From: Ooceraea biroi
Lineage: Eukaryota; Arthropoda; Insecta; Hymenoptera; Formicidae
Length of the DNA: 64,000 nucleotides
Reading direction: 5' to 3'
Assembly: GCF_003672135.1 (NCBI RefSeq)
Contig: NC_039514.1
Span: 2,046,001-2,110,000 of the forward strand
How positions within the stretch are numbered: position 1 is the stretch's first letter; each line of letters begins with the position of its first letter. The translations under genes and the position numbers were made by a program. The notes under the pieces are model-generated. The model did no database searches and had not been told where the DNA came from. It was given only the letters and a program-made list of their open reading frames with translations. Below, one piece after another: positions 1 to 9,231 of this stretch.

Positions 1-2118
1 GCGGAGACTTCAATTAAATTCCTGGGAGTTCGCAAGTCCACCGTGCGTGGTCGCGACGGCAACCTCCGCGCGCCGCGTTCGTTGGCTCGGATGGCCGCTG
101 GCGAATTTAATTAAAAAAGTGCAAGCGCGCAATTTTTTTAAACTTTCTGTTGGCGAGTGCCGCACCGGGAGACAGAAGAGTATATTTGTTCGCTCGTCAA
201 ATGATTCTTCGCCTGAAAGACGGGAGTTTCACGTTCATTTGTTCGTTTTCCTCAGCTTTCCCGCGCTCTTTCGCGTCGTGTCGGTTATTGGGATCTCGCG
301 ATTCTTGAAAACTCGTAACGGAGATTTCGTCCCGCGGATCAGGACCCCGGTAGTTTCTTCAAGTAATTCATTACCGCCTCTTAACTTTAGTGGAGGACCA
401 AGTTTTCGAATCGCGCTATCATATAGTGAAAGAGACTATTTTCTTCATCTTATCGCATTTACTCTCTGCTGATAGACTATGATCTCTTGCGTGCTATCAA
501 TACAAAATTATGCTTTGTTAAGCATTTTTATTTCATTATTTCAGATCAGATTCTTTCAGATTTTAATTATGTTTTATTATATCTTTTTCTTTTCTATTCT
601 ATTTTGTATTCTGATTTTTCGGTCAAATTCTGCAATATATAATTCGACATGCTTATTTCAACGTTAACCAACACAATGGAAAAGATTCACATTCGCGACG
701 CGTCACGTCGCGTCAGGAAAATTGAGTATGCTTTCGAATTGTAAGAGAAATCGGATATCTAATGCAATCCGGGTCTTGTGCGTTGCTTGGAAAGCAAACA
801 CAAACTTTTTAAAATTCAATGTATCATTATAAGCACGAATGGCGTTCCAGATTGCGTTGGTAGCATAACAACTATCTTTTTATTATATCATCAGTAAACA
901 AATAAAAGAATAATTATAAAATAGGAAATAAAGAATATTTGTAGAAATCAGCTGACGTTAATTTCAACTTGTTAATCTCAATCATGTTTAATTATTTATA
1001 TACATTCTGCATCGATATATACATATATGTACCCTCATATCGTATATCAGATTGTTGGGTTCTCTTCTAACATAGCACTTTATTATCGTTATTATATAAC
1101 TTTATTATCAAATACGCGAAAGCGTGGCTTTGTCGTCAAATTCTGCACCGCAATGTGCACGGCCGTATTTCTAGGACTCTGATAATCCTCTTCTCGAGAG
1201 GTACATATCTCGGGATTGCGCGAAAATAAATTCCTCGCCGCAATGTTGCCTAGGGTAGGAGGAAAGACTCCGCAAGGGAGAACCGAAGCGGAGATGCGCC
1301 TTCAAACGTCTTCTCTCAATTTCTGCGAGCTATCCGCGGCGCGATAGCGTTGTCTTGTACATATTCGAACCTCCATGGCGCGTTCTGAAAACTTTTATTT
1401 ATTTATCCGCGCCGCAAAGCCGCGCGCATCGCTCGTTCTCGAAAGAATATTATTAAAGTCGCTGCTTTTGTTTGACTTCGAATGGCAGAGTGAATTGCCG
1501 ACGCGGATTTGAGGCGGTCGGGTCGGGAAATTTTATTTGTATGCCAGATGTGTTTCTCGGAGCAACGCGACACGCAATGCGCTCCGCGCCGAATGAGTGC
1601 CAAACAAACTGCACCAGATTGGCAACTGGGTTAGAGATATATCCCTCTACCGCAGTAACGACCCGCAGCATCGTACGGCCGCGTTCGTGCGTATTATACG
1701 CGCCATACGTTTGCTTTAAGTTTGTTACTGCCGGTACACGCGCGCGTGCAGAGCATCGGCCGTGTCGCGTGTGCGAGCGAACGAGCGAGTGTGCGCGAGT
1801 GTGGATGCGTTACGGCGGTAATGTCCCCCAATATTGACAGTCGTATCACCGGAACGGTGGCTCTCATTAGAACTTCGTAATGGATGATGCGGTCTGGTCG
1901 AATCGCATCATCCTCTCATGCGCGCGATCCGTAATGCAAGTTCTACGACTTCCGTCGTTCGCGCGTCGTGCGCCTCTGATGAGATTTGATTTAATCTTTC
2001 CCCGCGAGTTGGAATTCACCCCTTGCGCTGTGATCTACAATCTTAACTCGTAAGTGCAATGCAGGTGCGCGATCGACAACGTATCGCGATCATAAAAACG
2101 TTAGCTTGCGCATTAATC
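1..2118. other. Non-coding stretch at left edge
   Basis: I see no supported gene here. The first 470 bases and 1130-2050 are CpG-rich, while 480-1130 is AT-rich. The frames open in the GC-rich parts have no recognisable domain and overlap on both strands. A perfect 10-bp hairpin (GGATGATGCG at 1882-1891, complement at 1904-1913) lies in this stretch. It is too short to interpret. Confidence 0.6.
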
Positions 2119-2142
2119 TATATATATATATATATATATATA
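2119..2142. repeat. (TA)n microsatellite
   Basis: This run of TA dinucleotides abuts the left end of the mariner-like transposon. TA is the insertion target of this superfamily, so the run may be the original target site. It could also have expanded after insertion. Confidence 0.9.
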
Positions 2143-2293
2143 CAGGGTGTCCCGGGTTTTAACCGACAAACTGCGGGAGCATATTCTACTAGTGGAAATA
2201 AGAAAAAATTCTTATATCGAGTTTGCTTAGAAATGCTTTATTACAAAGTTATAAACCAATATTGAAAAGAAATATAAGATAAGTAACAACGGA
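2142..2293 (+). repeat. Left terminal inverted repeat of mariner-like element
   Basis: It matches the reverse complement of 3564-3716 almost base for base, from ACAGGGTGTCCCGGG to GTAACAACGGA. Differences are a few substitutions and single-base length changes in A/T runs. The repeat probably holds the transposase binding site at its outer end. Confidence 0.9.
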
Positions 2294-2448
2294 ACATAGT
2301 GTAGAATTTGGAAGGTCGAAGATGTTTATGTTACGTGTATTCACATGTATTCATGTTCACTATGTTGAAACGATTCAGTATGATTGTTACTTTCACAACA
2401 GTAGCTGTTAGATTTCAATCGTCGTGTGAACTAGCAATTACTGTCAGA

Positions 2449-3527
2449 ATGCCAAAAGTGTTTTCAAATGAGGAATACACTGATATTCATTTCGTGTACG
2501 GATTCTGTGACGGAAATGCACGAGCTGCCGTACGAGAGTATCAACGTAGATTTCCTAACAGGAGAGTACCAGATAGTTCTGTGTTTAGTAATACCCATTT
2601 ACAATTACGTAATTTGGGTTTATTTCGACCTATGAATGAATATGATGATGTTCGTTCAGCTCTAAGACACCGACGACGCTCGGAAAGAATCTTAAATCTT
2701 TTTGATAATACTCCTACACAAAGTGTTCGACGTGCTTCAGCTCAACTGCAGATATCACGAAACACTATTTGGAGAACATTGCGTGCTGATGACAGATTCG
2801 CATATCATTACACACCTGTACAAGAATTACTTCCAATCGATTATCAGAAACGAGTCGAATTTTGTAACTGGTATGTGAATGCAGTAGAAAGGGACAATCT
2901 TTTCTCATCAATGATATTATGGACAGATGAAGCGACCTTTACAAGACGAGGCATATTCAATTCTCATAATAGCCATGTATGGGCTCATAATAATCCACAT
3001 ACTACCAGACAAAGAAACTTTCAACACGAATTTCGATGTAATGTTTGGATGGGTATGCTTCATGACCGGCTTATTGGTCCGTTCTTTTTACCTGACCGAT
3101 TGAACGGAGAATCTTTTCGAAGATTCCTATCAAACGATTTACCAATTTTGATGGAAAATGTGCCACTGCAGTTTCGCCAAAACAGCTGGATACAGTTAGA
3201 CGGTTGTCCATCGCACTATGCTAGACAAGTTAGAAACTGGTTAGATGAACATTATGCTCATAAGTGGATTGGTCGAGGAGGACCGGTTTTCTGGCCTCCA
3301 AGATCGCCCGATTTAACGCCTCTTGATTTTTATTTATGGGGAACTTTAAAAAATAAGTTTATAGTACAGAAGTAATCTCGCTTGAAAATTTAAAGCAACG
3401 AATTACTAATTCAGTTACTGAGATGCAACAAAATTTTCAGGAATGTCGTACTGTAACAAATTCTGTACTACGTCGATGTCTAGCTTGTATCGATGTGCAA
3501 GGACAACATTTTGAAATGCGTCACTAA
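2449..3527 (+). pseudogene. DD41D mariner-like transposase, frameshifted near its C terminus
   Basis: This would encode the cut-and-paste transposase that binds the element's inverted repeats and catalyses excision and insertion at TA. I chose the ATG at 2449 (MPKVFSNEEY) because the conserved N-terminal helix-turn-helix, DUF4817-like region starts there; the frame is also open upstream to an ATG at 2308. Counting from 2449, a second helix-turn-helix-like segment lies at about residues 88-112. The catalytic triad reads as D160 (WTDEATF), D251 (QLDGCPSH) and D293 (SPDLTPLDFYLWG), with 41 residues between the last two. The frame runs to a stop at 3373-3375. One base appears to be missing from the A run near 3347-3356. 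After it, 56 more codons continue in the shifted frame to TAA at 3525-3527, giving an ancestral length near 360 residues. The catalytic core is intact, so partial activity cannot be excluded, but the copy is most likely dead. Confidence 0.85.
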
Positions 3528-3563
3528 ATCATTGCGTACATAATTTTTATTTTTGTGAAAAAA

Positions 3564-3716
3564 TCCGTTGTTACTTATCTCATATTTCTTTTCAATATTG
3601 TTTTATAACTTTGTAATAAAGCATTTCTAAGCAAACTCGATATAAGAACTTTTTTCTTATTTCCACTAGTAGAATATGCTCCCGCAGTTTGTCGGTTAAA
3701 ACCCGGGACACCCTGT
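3564..3716 (+). repeat. Right terminal inverted repeat of mariner-like element
   Basis: It is the reverse complement of the left repeat (2142-2293) and ends ACCCGGGACACCCTGT. It begins 36 bases after the ancestral transposase stop. Confidence 0.9.
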
Positions 3717-3725
3717 GTGTATATA

Positions 3726-3839
3726 CGGGGTGTTTCCTAAGTAAGTAGACAAACTTAAGGAGGATATTCCTTGGCTTATTTTAAGAAGAAAAGGTCATAT
3801 AAATATATGTCCTAAACTGCTTTGTTTTCCAAAAAAAGT
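3726..3839 (+). repeat. Left terminal inverted repeat of the 595-bp element
   Basis: It pairs with 4207-4320 with about four mismatches over 114 bp. One mismatch is in the second base of the terminus (CGGGG versus CAGGG). Confidence 0.88.
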
Positions 3840-4042
3840 GCATCACTGTTTTCGTTCACTTTTTCGATAGCGTGCTTTTGCAGTACGAGTCAACAGCGAT
3901 GGGGATGGAGTGGGGATGGTCTCGCGGCGCCGCAAGTGAACACTCGTTTCAGACTGCGCCGCGCGGCCGCCACGAGACCATCCCCACTCCATTCCCACCG
4001 CTGTTGACTCGTACTGCAAAAGCACGCTATCCGGCATCACTG
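3840..4042. repeat. Foldback sequence with 59-bp arms inside the 595-bp element
   Basis: Arms at 3866-3924 and 3973-4031 are inverted copies with very few mismatches, separated by a 48-base GC-rich loop. The whole is bracketed by a 9-base direct repeat, GCATCACTG, at 3840-3848 and 4034-4042. That repeat could be a target-site duplication from insertion of a small foldback element. Against this, 17 unpaired bases lie between the left direct repeat and the left arm. Frames open here on both strands are a by-product of the palindrome. Confidence 0.7.
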
Positions 4043-4105
4043 CTATCACGTTATCTTTGACGCAAACTTTATTAGTTCCTATTAAGTTTAGTAATTTTAT
4101 TAATT

Positions 4106-4234
4106 ATGGTAAATTACACAAACGCCGAAATGGCAGATATGCATTTCGTATACGGTCTTGCTAATGGAAACGCTCGTCAAGCAAGACGTATTTACAATGA
4201 CAGATACTTTTTTTTGGAAAACAAAGCAGTTTAG
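4106..4234 (+). pseudogene. N-terminal remnant of a mariner-like transposase
   Basis: The frame begins MVNYTNAEMADMHFVYG and continues with GNARQARRIY. This clearly corresponds to the start of the neighbouring transposase (DIHFVYG and GNARAAVREY there). After about 33 codons it enters the right inverted repeat at 4207 and stops at TAG 4232-4234. Everything coding for the catalytic core is gone. The divergence from the 2449 gene shows that it comes from another lineage of the same superfamily, not from a copy of its neighbour. Confidence 0.85.
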
Positions 4235-4317
4235 GACATATGTTTATATGACCTTTTCTTCTTAAAATAAGCCAAGGAATATCTTCCTTAAGTTTGTCTA
4301 CTTACTTAGGAAACACC

Positions 4318-4320
<3 letters not shown>
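4207..4320 (+). repeat. Right terminal inverted repeat of the 595-bp element
   Basis: It is the reverse complement of 3726-3839 and ends CACCCTG directly before the (TA)18 run. Confidence 0.88.

Positions 4321-4356
<36 letters not shown>
4321..4356. repeat. (TA)18 microsatellite
   Basis: This is a perfect TA run between the 595-bp element and the Helitron body. It may belong partly to the Helitron 5' end or to the TA target, so the exact junction cannot be placed. Confidence 0.95.
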
Positions 4357-4358
<2 letters not shown>

Positions 4359-4591
4359 CCAAATACCACTTACTCACTCACTCACTCACTCACTGACTCA
4401 TCAACGTGCAGCCCGAACCACTGCACCTATCGACTTGAAATTTTAAGGGTATATTCCTACTATCACGTAGGTGCTCACTAAGGGTGGGTTTTCCGAAATT
4501 CCACCCCTAACGGGTGAGAAGGGGTAAAATGTGTTTTTATTTAATTCTACACATAATATCGCGGGCGAAGCCCGCGGACGGGGGATGCTAG
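4321..4591 (+). mobile_element. Short non-autonomous Helitron
   Basis: The 3' end has the two Helitron hallmarks. One is a GC-rich hairpin (CGCGGGC at 4560-4566, loop GAA, GCCCGCG at 4570-4576). The other, 11 bases later, is CTAG at 4588-4591 followed by T. The 5' part contains tandem ACTC units at about 4371-4395 followed by GACTCATCAACG, which I recall as typical of the 5' part of insect Helitrons. No Rep/helicase coding is present, so it would move only with help from an autonomous copy. The 5' TC terminus is not visible and is presumably lost in, or confused with, the (TA)18 run. Helitrons leave no target duplication. Confidence 0.72.
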
Positions 4592-4869
4592 TAACGATAT
4601 ATAATCGTATCGTTGGCTCGGTGTTCTTATTTTCGAGAAATCTTATTCGGGAAATCGAGCGATGTGTATGCACGCGCGTGCGCGCAAAGGATAATAAAAG
4701 TTGTAAGCTACGATGGAAAATACGACTTGCAGTCGGAATGTTTTGTAGCTCTGTTTACGTCTAGATAGAGAACTTTTCAATTACACCATTCCATAGGTTC
4801 TCGTAACTTTATTACGGTCTGACCGCAATTTTAGCGGGCGTTCTACTAAAGCAGAGGGGCGCGATACAT

Positions 4870-4886
4870 GCGCGCGCGCGCGCGCG
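4870..4886. repeat. (CG)n microsatellite
   Basis: This is an alternating CG run of about 17 bases following ATACAT. Such runs survive only where CpG is not depleted, which fits the overall composition of the window. Confidence 0.9.
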
Positions 4887-6548
4887 ATTTTACGTTAGTC
4901 GTATTGCAGCGGGATCGAAATTGCATCCACGCGTATACGGTGTCTCTCGTTACGCGCTAATGTACTTTTCAATGGCGATTAGAGACGCGTCTACCTTCGC
5001 GTAATCCCGACCGACAAATAGCGAACCTAATGATAATTGATGATCAAAATTCGTTAGGCGGCCTCTCTGATTTACTAGCAAGCAACGCTGCTCTTTATCG
5101 TCGCTTATTACCGGTGGAAATTGATACATTCCTCACACCGCTATTATTCGTTAAAGCTATTATTTTATTGGATATTGATTAAAAAAAGAGAGATTTTAAC
5201 AGAAACGTATTCGAAATACACTTTAGCAACTAATGCGAGTTGTGAGTAGCGATTTTTTAGGGCATCAGATTGGTTCCAACTCCGAGGTCTATTTTTGAAT
5301 ATAGCCTAGCAAACTTGAGGAGCACTCGCGGACAATCAAGGGCTTGCCAACTCCGAACTGGGAAGCGTGGTGGAGTCAAAGAAGTCTTCCTCTTTGCGCA
5401 CTCGGCACAATTTTTCCGATTCCACGTCCCAGCGATTCTCAACTCCTTCTCCTGTTCCTGCCATTTCTTACTCTTTGTTGAAGCAGCCATGCGAGGGAAA
5501 TTTCTTTCTATGCTTGGCGCGGTGTATTGTTAACTTTTCTGTTCCTCGTAGGTCGATAAGCCCATCCGTATGCTCTTCGTAGCTTCATTGTTGCAATGTT
5601 CAATCGGAAAACGTCGTACGCACGGTACTCTGCGGTCAATTATTATTACAAACGTTCAGAAGAGCATTCGATGGTTTACCTTGCGATGAATTTTTCATTA
5701 CATTTTTCTGCTTTTATGCATTTTGAAATATTTTGCTGCGAGCGCGCTTTTATTCGATATACGATTCGTCTATTTTACATCGCTCTCGTATAAAAATGAA
5801 TTCCCATGAATCAATGTAAACGTTACGGTTCCAGTGTGAGAATAACATTCTTATATCACGCGTGGCTGCTTGAACACTCAAAGTCAGCTGGGAAAGATTG
5901 AGTTGTCCTCCTGAGCTTGTGATTAGTTTCGACAGTGGGGTGCGACCAATAGATTTGCCATTTCTGTCACGCCCGCCATCCATCTCCATTTCGCTCTCTG
6001 TTCATGTCTGTCGATTGCCCTTCGTAGACCTCCACCGACATCGCGGCTACCCTCGAACCACCACGAAATGTACACGTCTGCGAAGCAAATTCCAGATTAC
6101 CGTTGCCCTCGGATAACATTTACATACAGCATACATTTGCCGTTGCATACCGGCGGTTACTGGATCTTTGCCGCGGCAGGGACTGGTAGCGATACTCTCT
6201 TTCTCTCTTTCTCTATTTCTGTAAGAGGAAAACTAGAAACGGAAGGGAAAGAATACGAAGAGAGGAAAGGGAGCGGTCGAGGGTAGCGAATCGCATGGAG
6301 CTCGGCCGCCATCAGGAACTCAGCGACTGAGCGACGGTAAAAATGGAGGAATTTTTATTGCCACGATAAACGCGGTCACGGTATCTGTCTCCGCGGTTGC
6401 AAAGTGCATATGTTACGGTTCCTTTGCTCATTACCTCTGTGCCTGTCTTATTATGTTCGAAAGATCTTTCTTCTTCCGCAAATGTTGACTCGCACAGACG
6501 AGATCTCGAGTATTTACTTCCTTGAGAATTGGAAGGTGATTGTATAAT

Positions 6549-6554
<6 letters not shown>

Positions 6555-6582
<28 letters not shown>
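6555..6582. repeat. (GA)n microsatellite
   Basis: This is a perfect run of about 14 GA units. GA runs often bind GAGA-type factors in insect promoters, but no gene start is visible nearby. Confidence 0.95.
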
Positions 6583-6588
<6 letters not shown>

Positions 6589-8872
6589 TTGCAAGTAAAC
6601 GTTAACGTGGATTACGATTTTAGAATATTCTTTCTCTCCACTTACAAAGGCAAACGCAGTTCTCGATGATGACGTTCCGTAGGCGTGGGTCGGGGTTATT
6701 AGTATCTAAAAGTTGAAAGTGGCAGGTAACGATTTCGCGGCGTTATCGCGTGGATTAACCAGGAAGCGAAGTTTGTCGAGGCAGTTAAAAGTTAGATGCT
6801 GCGAGCGGAAGGGGGTTACGGCTTGGATGCAGCGAGGAACTATAAAATCTCGCGAGATGCTAACAGTGGCATGATTTATTTCGGAACGATTTTGAGTCCG
6901 ACTCTTATTTTATTTTGCGAGATGACGCGCGCACGTGCGCGAGCTCGCGGAGCAGCTTTGTTTCAGGAATGCGTAAAAAGTGCGTTACCTCGTATATCCG
7001 TTTCTCTCTGTAATGTTACATCTTTTAGCTATGCATCTTACTTAACTGATTTCTATTTCCTTGGAGACTTTCTCGTCAGAATTTCAATATATTTGGAATT
7101 GCATGTTTGAAATATTTTAATTTTGTAATTCTTCGTTTTCGGACGAATTTCGGCTACGTCGTATATTGTACACGTAGCTACGAACGTTAAACTAGATACG
7201 CTTGAAAGGTTAATGAAAGTTTAAGCTCTTATCAAACCCGTACGCGAGTGCGATGCTTCGAGAGCGCATCGCTTCGAGAATCAAACTCCATGATAACGTT
7301 TCTGGGGTCCCGAACAGCTCGAACGGTAGATTGGATGCGAAGTAGAGAAACGCGCGCTGCGGCAGAGATCTTCTCCCGCGTCGCTGTGTACCCTCCGATC
7401 CTTTAGTCGACCCTCGCGTCTTTCGTCGCAGCGTGCATTTGCATTTGAAATCGAGATGAGCTGACGAATAAAAGGCCTCGTTTTGGTACCAGCACGAAAC
7501 ACCCGTTTTCTTGCATAGCGCCATACGAGCGAGGAGATGGAAAGAAGATCGTGAGTGTGAAAGAGAAAGGAAACATTGGGTAGGGTGAAAACGTGGAGAG
7601 CTTTTCGACTATATGCCCTTCTGCGACCTGTTCAGGAACTCGTCGAGATCTTGGCGGAGCAGATCTGCGGAGACGCATCAGGGTGTAGGAGAGCCCAAAG
7701 GGAGAGGGGTGGTAGCGTGGGGTAGACGCAGGGTGTTTTTCATTGTTTGGCGCCGAAATGGATGCGAGCTTGATGGAATACAAAATAGAGACGTGACCTA
7801 CCTCGATGCTGGAAGACGGTAGCACTGATGGTAGTTGAAGAAAGGAGGAGTACCGAGGAGAAGGAAAGAAAGATACTGCGGCGAGGAAATAAAAGAGAAT
7901 AAAGGATACAGAATGAAAGCGCGGAGGGCGATGTATGTACGGAATGACGGACATTTATTAATGTTCTAAGCGACCGCGAAGTGTGCGGATGTAAAATGCG
8001 ATACGTGACATGCAGATCCATGAATTTGTAAATCGAACGTCGTTTCTTTAGAAATCTGTCTGCGAAGAATGTGAGCATTTGATTAGGCCTTACGTGGAAG
8101 CTGTATTTACACACACAGAAATTTAGAATAAATGAAGTACAGAATACATGAGATAGATGAATAAATCAAACTAATTTATTTTCAAGTTTTATAGAAAAAT
8201 GTTACATTGTGCACGAAGAAATTTATTTTATCATGGCAGACATTCTTCTTATCTCTATGTGATGATTGCGGATGCTGTGCAAATATACGAGAAAGATAAA
8301 ATGTAGTCGAAGAAGAAGAAAGAGAAGAAAAAGAAAAAGAGACGAAAGCGTGGAGGGCGAAAATAAATAAAAGGGATGCAGTCAATGCTATCGGTGTTCG
8401 CAAGGGACAAAGTACTTCATAAGACGAAAGGCAGCGACGATGGCGGGATGCGGGGAAAGAAAAGAGTGGTTGCTGTATAGGGGTCCTTCCTATCTATTGT
8501 TCGAACTGCAAGAGTATCTAATGGCGCGAAGTTCCGTCGGTGCTTGCCTCGAGCTAAAGTTTTATCGTCTACTATCGACTTCGGCGCCAATTTTTGAGCC
8601 GCCAGTGCTTCGCTTTGCGTGTCGTAACGTTGTCCGCTTCTTTACCGCTTCACCACTTTCTAGCTACTACTTTGGCATCCTTTGACTCATTCTCGCCGCA
8701 CTTTATTCCGCACTTTCGACGTCATTTGTCTTCCAGATCGATTTTAAATAAATCGATTTTAAATACTAATAGGTGTTTTGAGAGATTTAATTATCTTTCA
8801 CTCATTTTGTGAATAAAGATAATGATAATATATAAAATTTGTAACTAATTTTTCTTCCTTGCAAACGATTTG

Positions 8873-8897
8873 TATATATATATATATATATATATAT
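8873..8897. repeat. (TA)n microsatellite
   Basis: A perfect TA run of about 25 bases in AT-rich DNA. Confidence 0.95.
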
Positions 8898-9001
8898 TCA
8901 CAACATAGTTACAACTTTTATCAATATTTTCCACAAAAATGGTTGAGAAAGCAAGATATTAAATAAGATATTAATAGAGAAAATAATAAAATTAATAAAA
9001 G

Positions 9002-9231
9002 TATATTGCTCCTTTGGTAGAAGAACGTCACAACTCAAAAACACAAGTTTTTCAGGAGAGCAGTTTGAAAATTTCTTCTCTCTATTAAATAAATTTTAAG
9101 ATAACGAATAAAACAAAATTGAAGCAGATTTTTTGGTTGAAAACTGTATTTTTTTCTTTACAACACTCAAATAAAATAGAAATGATTGGAACCCCCCTAA
9201 AAATTCGTTCTATCACCAAAGGAGCGATATA
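9002..9231. repeat. Possible small TA-flanked inverted-repeat element
   Basis: A 26-base segment at 9002-9027 (core GCTCCTTTGGT) is inverted at 9206-9231 (core ACCAAAGGAGC), with about three mismatches. The ends read TATAT on both sides. About 180 bases of AT-rich sequence without coding lie between. This could be a small MITE, but one short imperfect repeat pair is weak support. Confidence 0.4.

Larger units (their letters stand above)
2142..3716 (+). mobile_element. Tc1/mariner-superfamily DNA transposon, near-complete
   Basis: The element is bounded by long, nearly identical terminal inverted repeats, about 152 bp each (2142-2293 and 3564-3716). They begin ACAGGGTGTCCCGGG and end CCCGGGACACCCTGT. 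The left end sits in a (TA)n run and the right end is followed by GTGTATATA, so a TA target duplication is likely but blurred. The interior carries one transposase gene on the same strand. Length (about 1.57 kb) and layout fit the IS630-Tc1-mariner superfamily. The long arms are unusual for classical mariners, whose repeats are near 30 bp. High arm identity suggests fairly recent activity. Confidence 0.88.
3726..4320 (+). mobile_element. Internally deleted mariner-like element (MITE), 595 bp
   Basis: Inverted repeats of about 114 bp (3726-3839 and 4207-4320) define the ends, starting CGGGGTGTTTCCTAAG and ending CTTAGGAAACACCCTG. They differ at only a few positions. Both ends are flanked by TATATA, consistent with insertion at TA. 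The terminal bases resemble the 2142-3716 element (CAGGGTGT), but the rest of the repeat is different, so this is a related but distinct family. Inside are a foldback sequence (3840-4042), a short leader, and the first codons of a transposase that run straight into the right repeat. This is a typical internal-deletion derivative that would need a transposase supplied in trans. Confidence 0.87.
4592..9001. other. Non-coding stretch with microsatellites
   Basis: I see no supported gene. The stretch contains (CG)n at 4870-4886, (GA)n at 6555-6582 and (TA)n at 8873-8897. A strongly purine-rich stretch runs at about 7810-8360. The longest frame, 183 codons on the - strand (7403-7954), reads the complement of this purine-rich DNA and is dominated by S, F, P and R. 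I regard it as a composition artefact. Confidence 0.6.

Noticed and set aside
1882..1913. Perfect 10-bp hairpin
   Set aside because: Arms of this size are expected by chance many times in 64 kb, and nothing around it gives a role.
3843..4060. Three overlapping open frames on both strands inside the 595-bp element
   Set aside because: They read the two arms of the foldback palindrome, so similar peptides appear on opposite strands. They are not genes.
7403..7954. 183-codon open frame on the - strand
   Set aside because: It reads the complement of purine-rich DNA, has a biased S/F/P/R composition and shows no domain.
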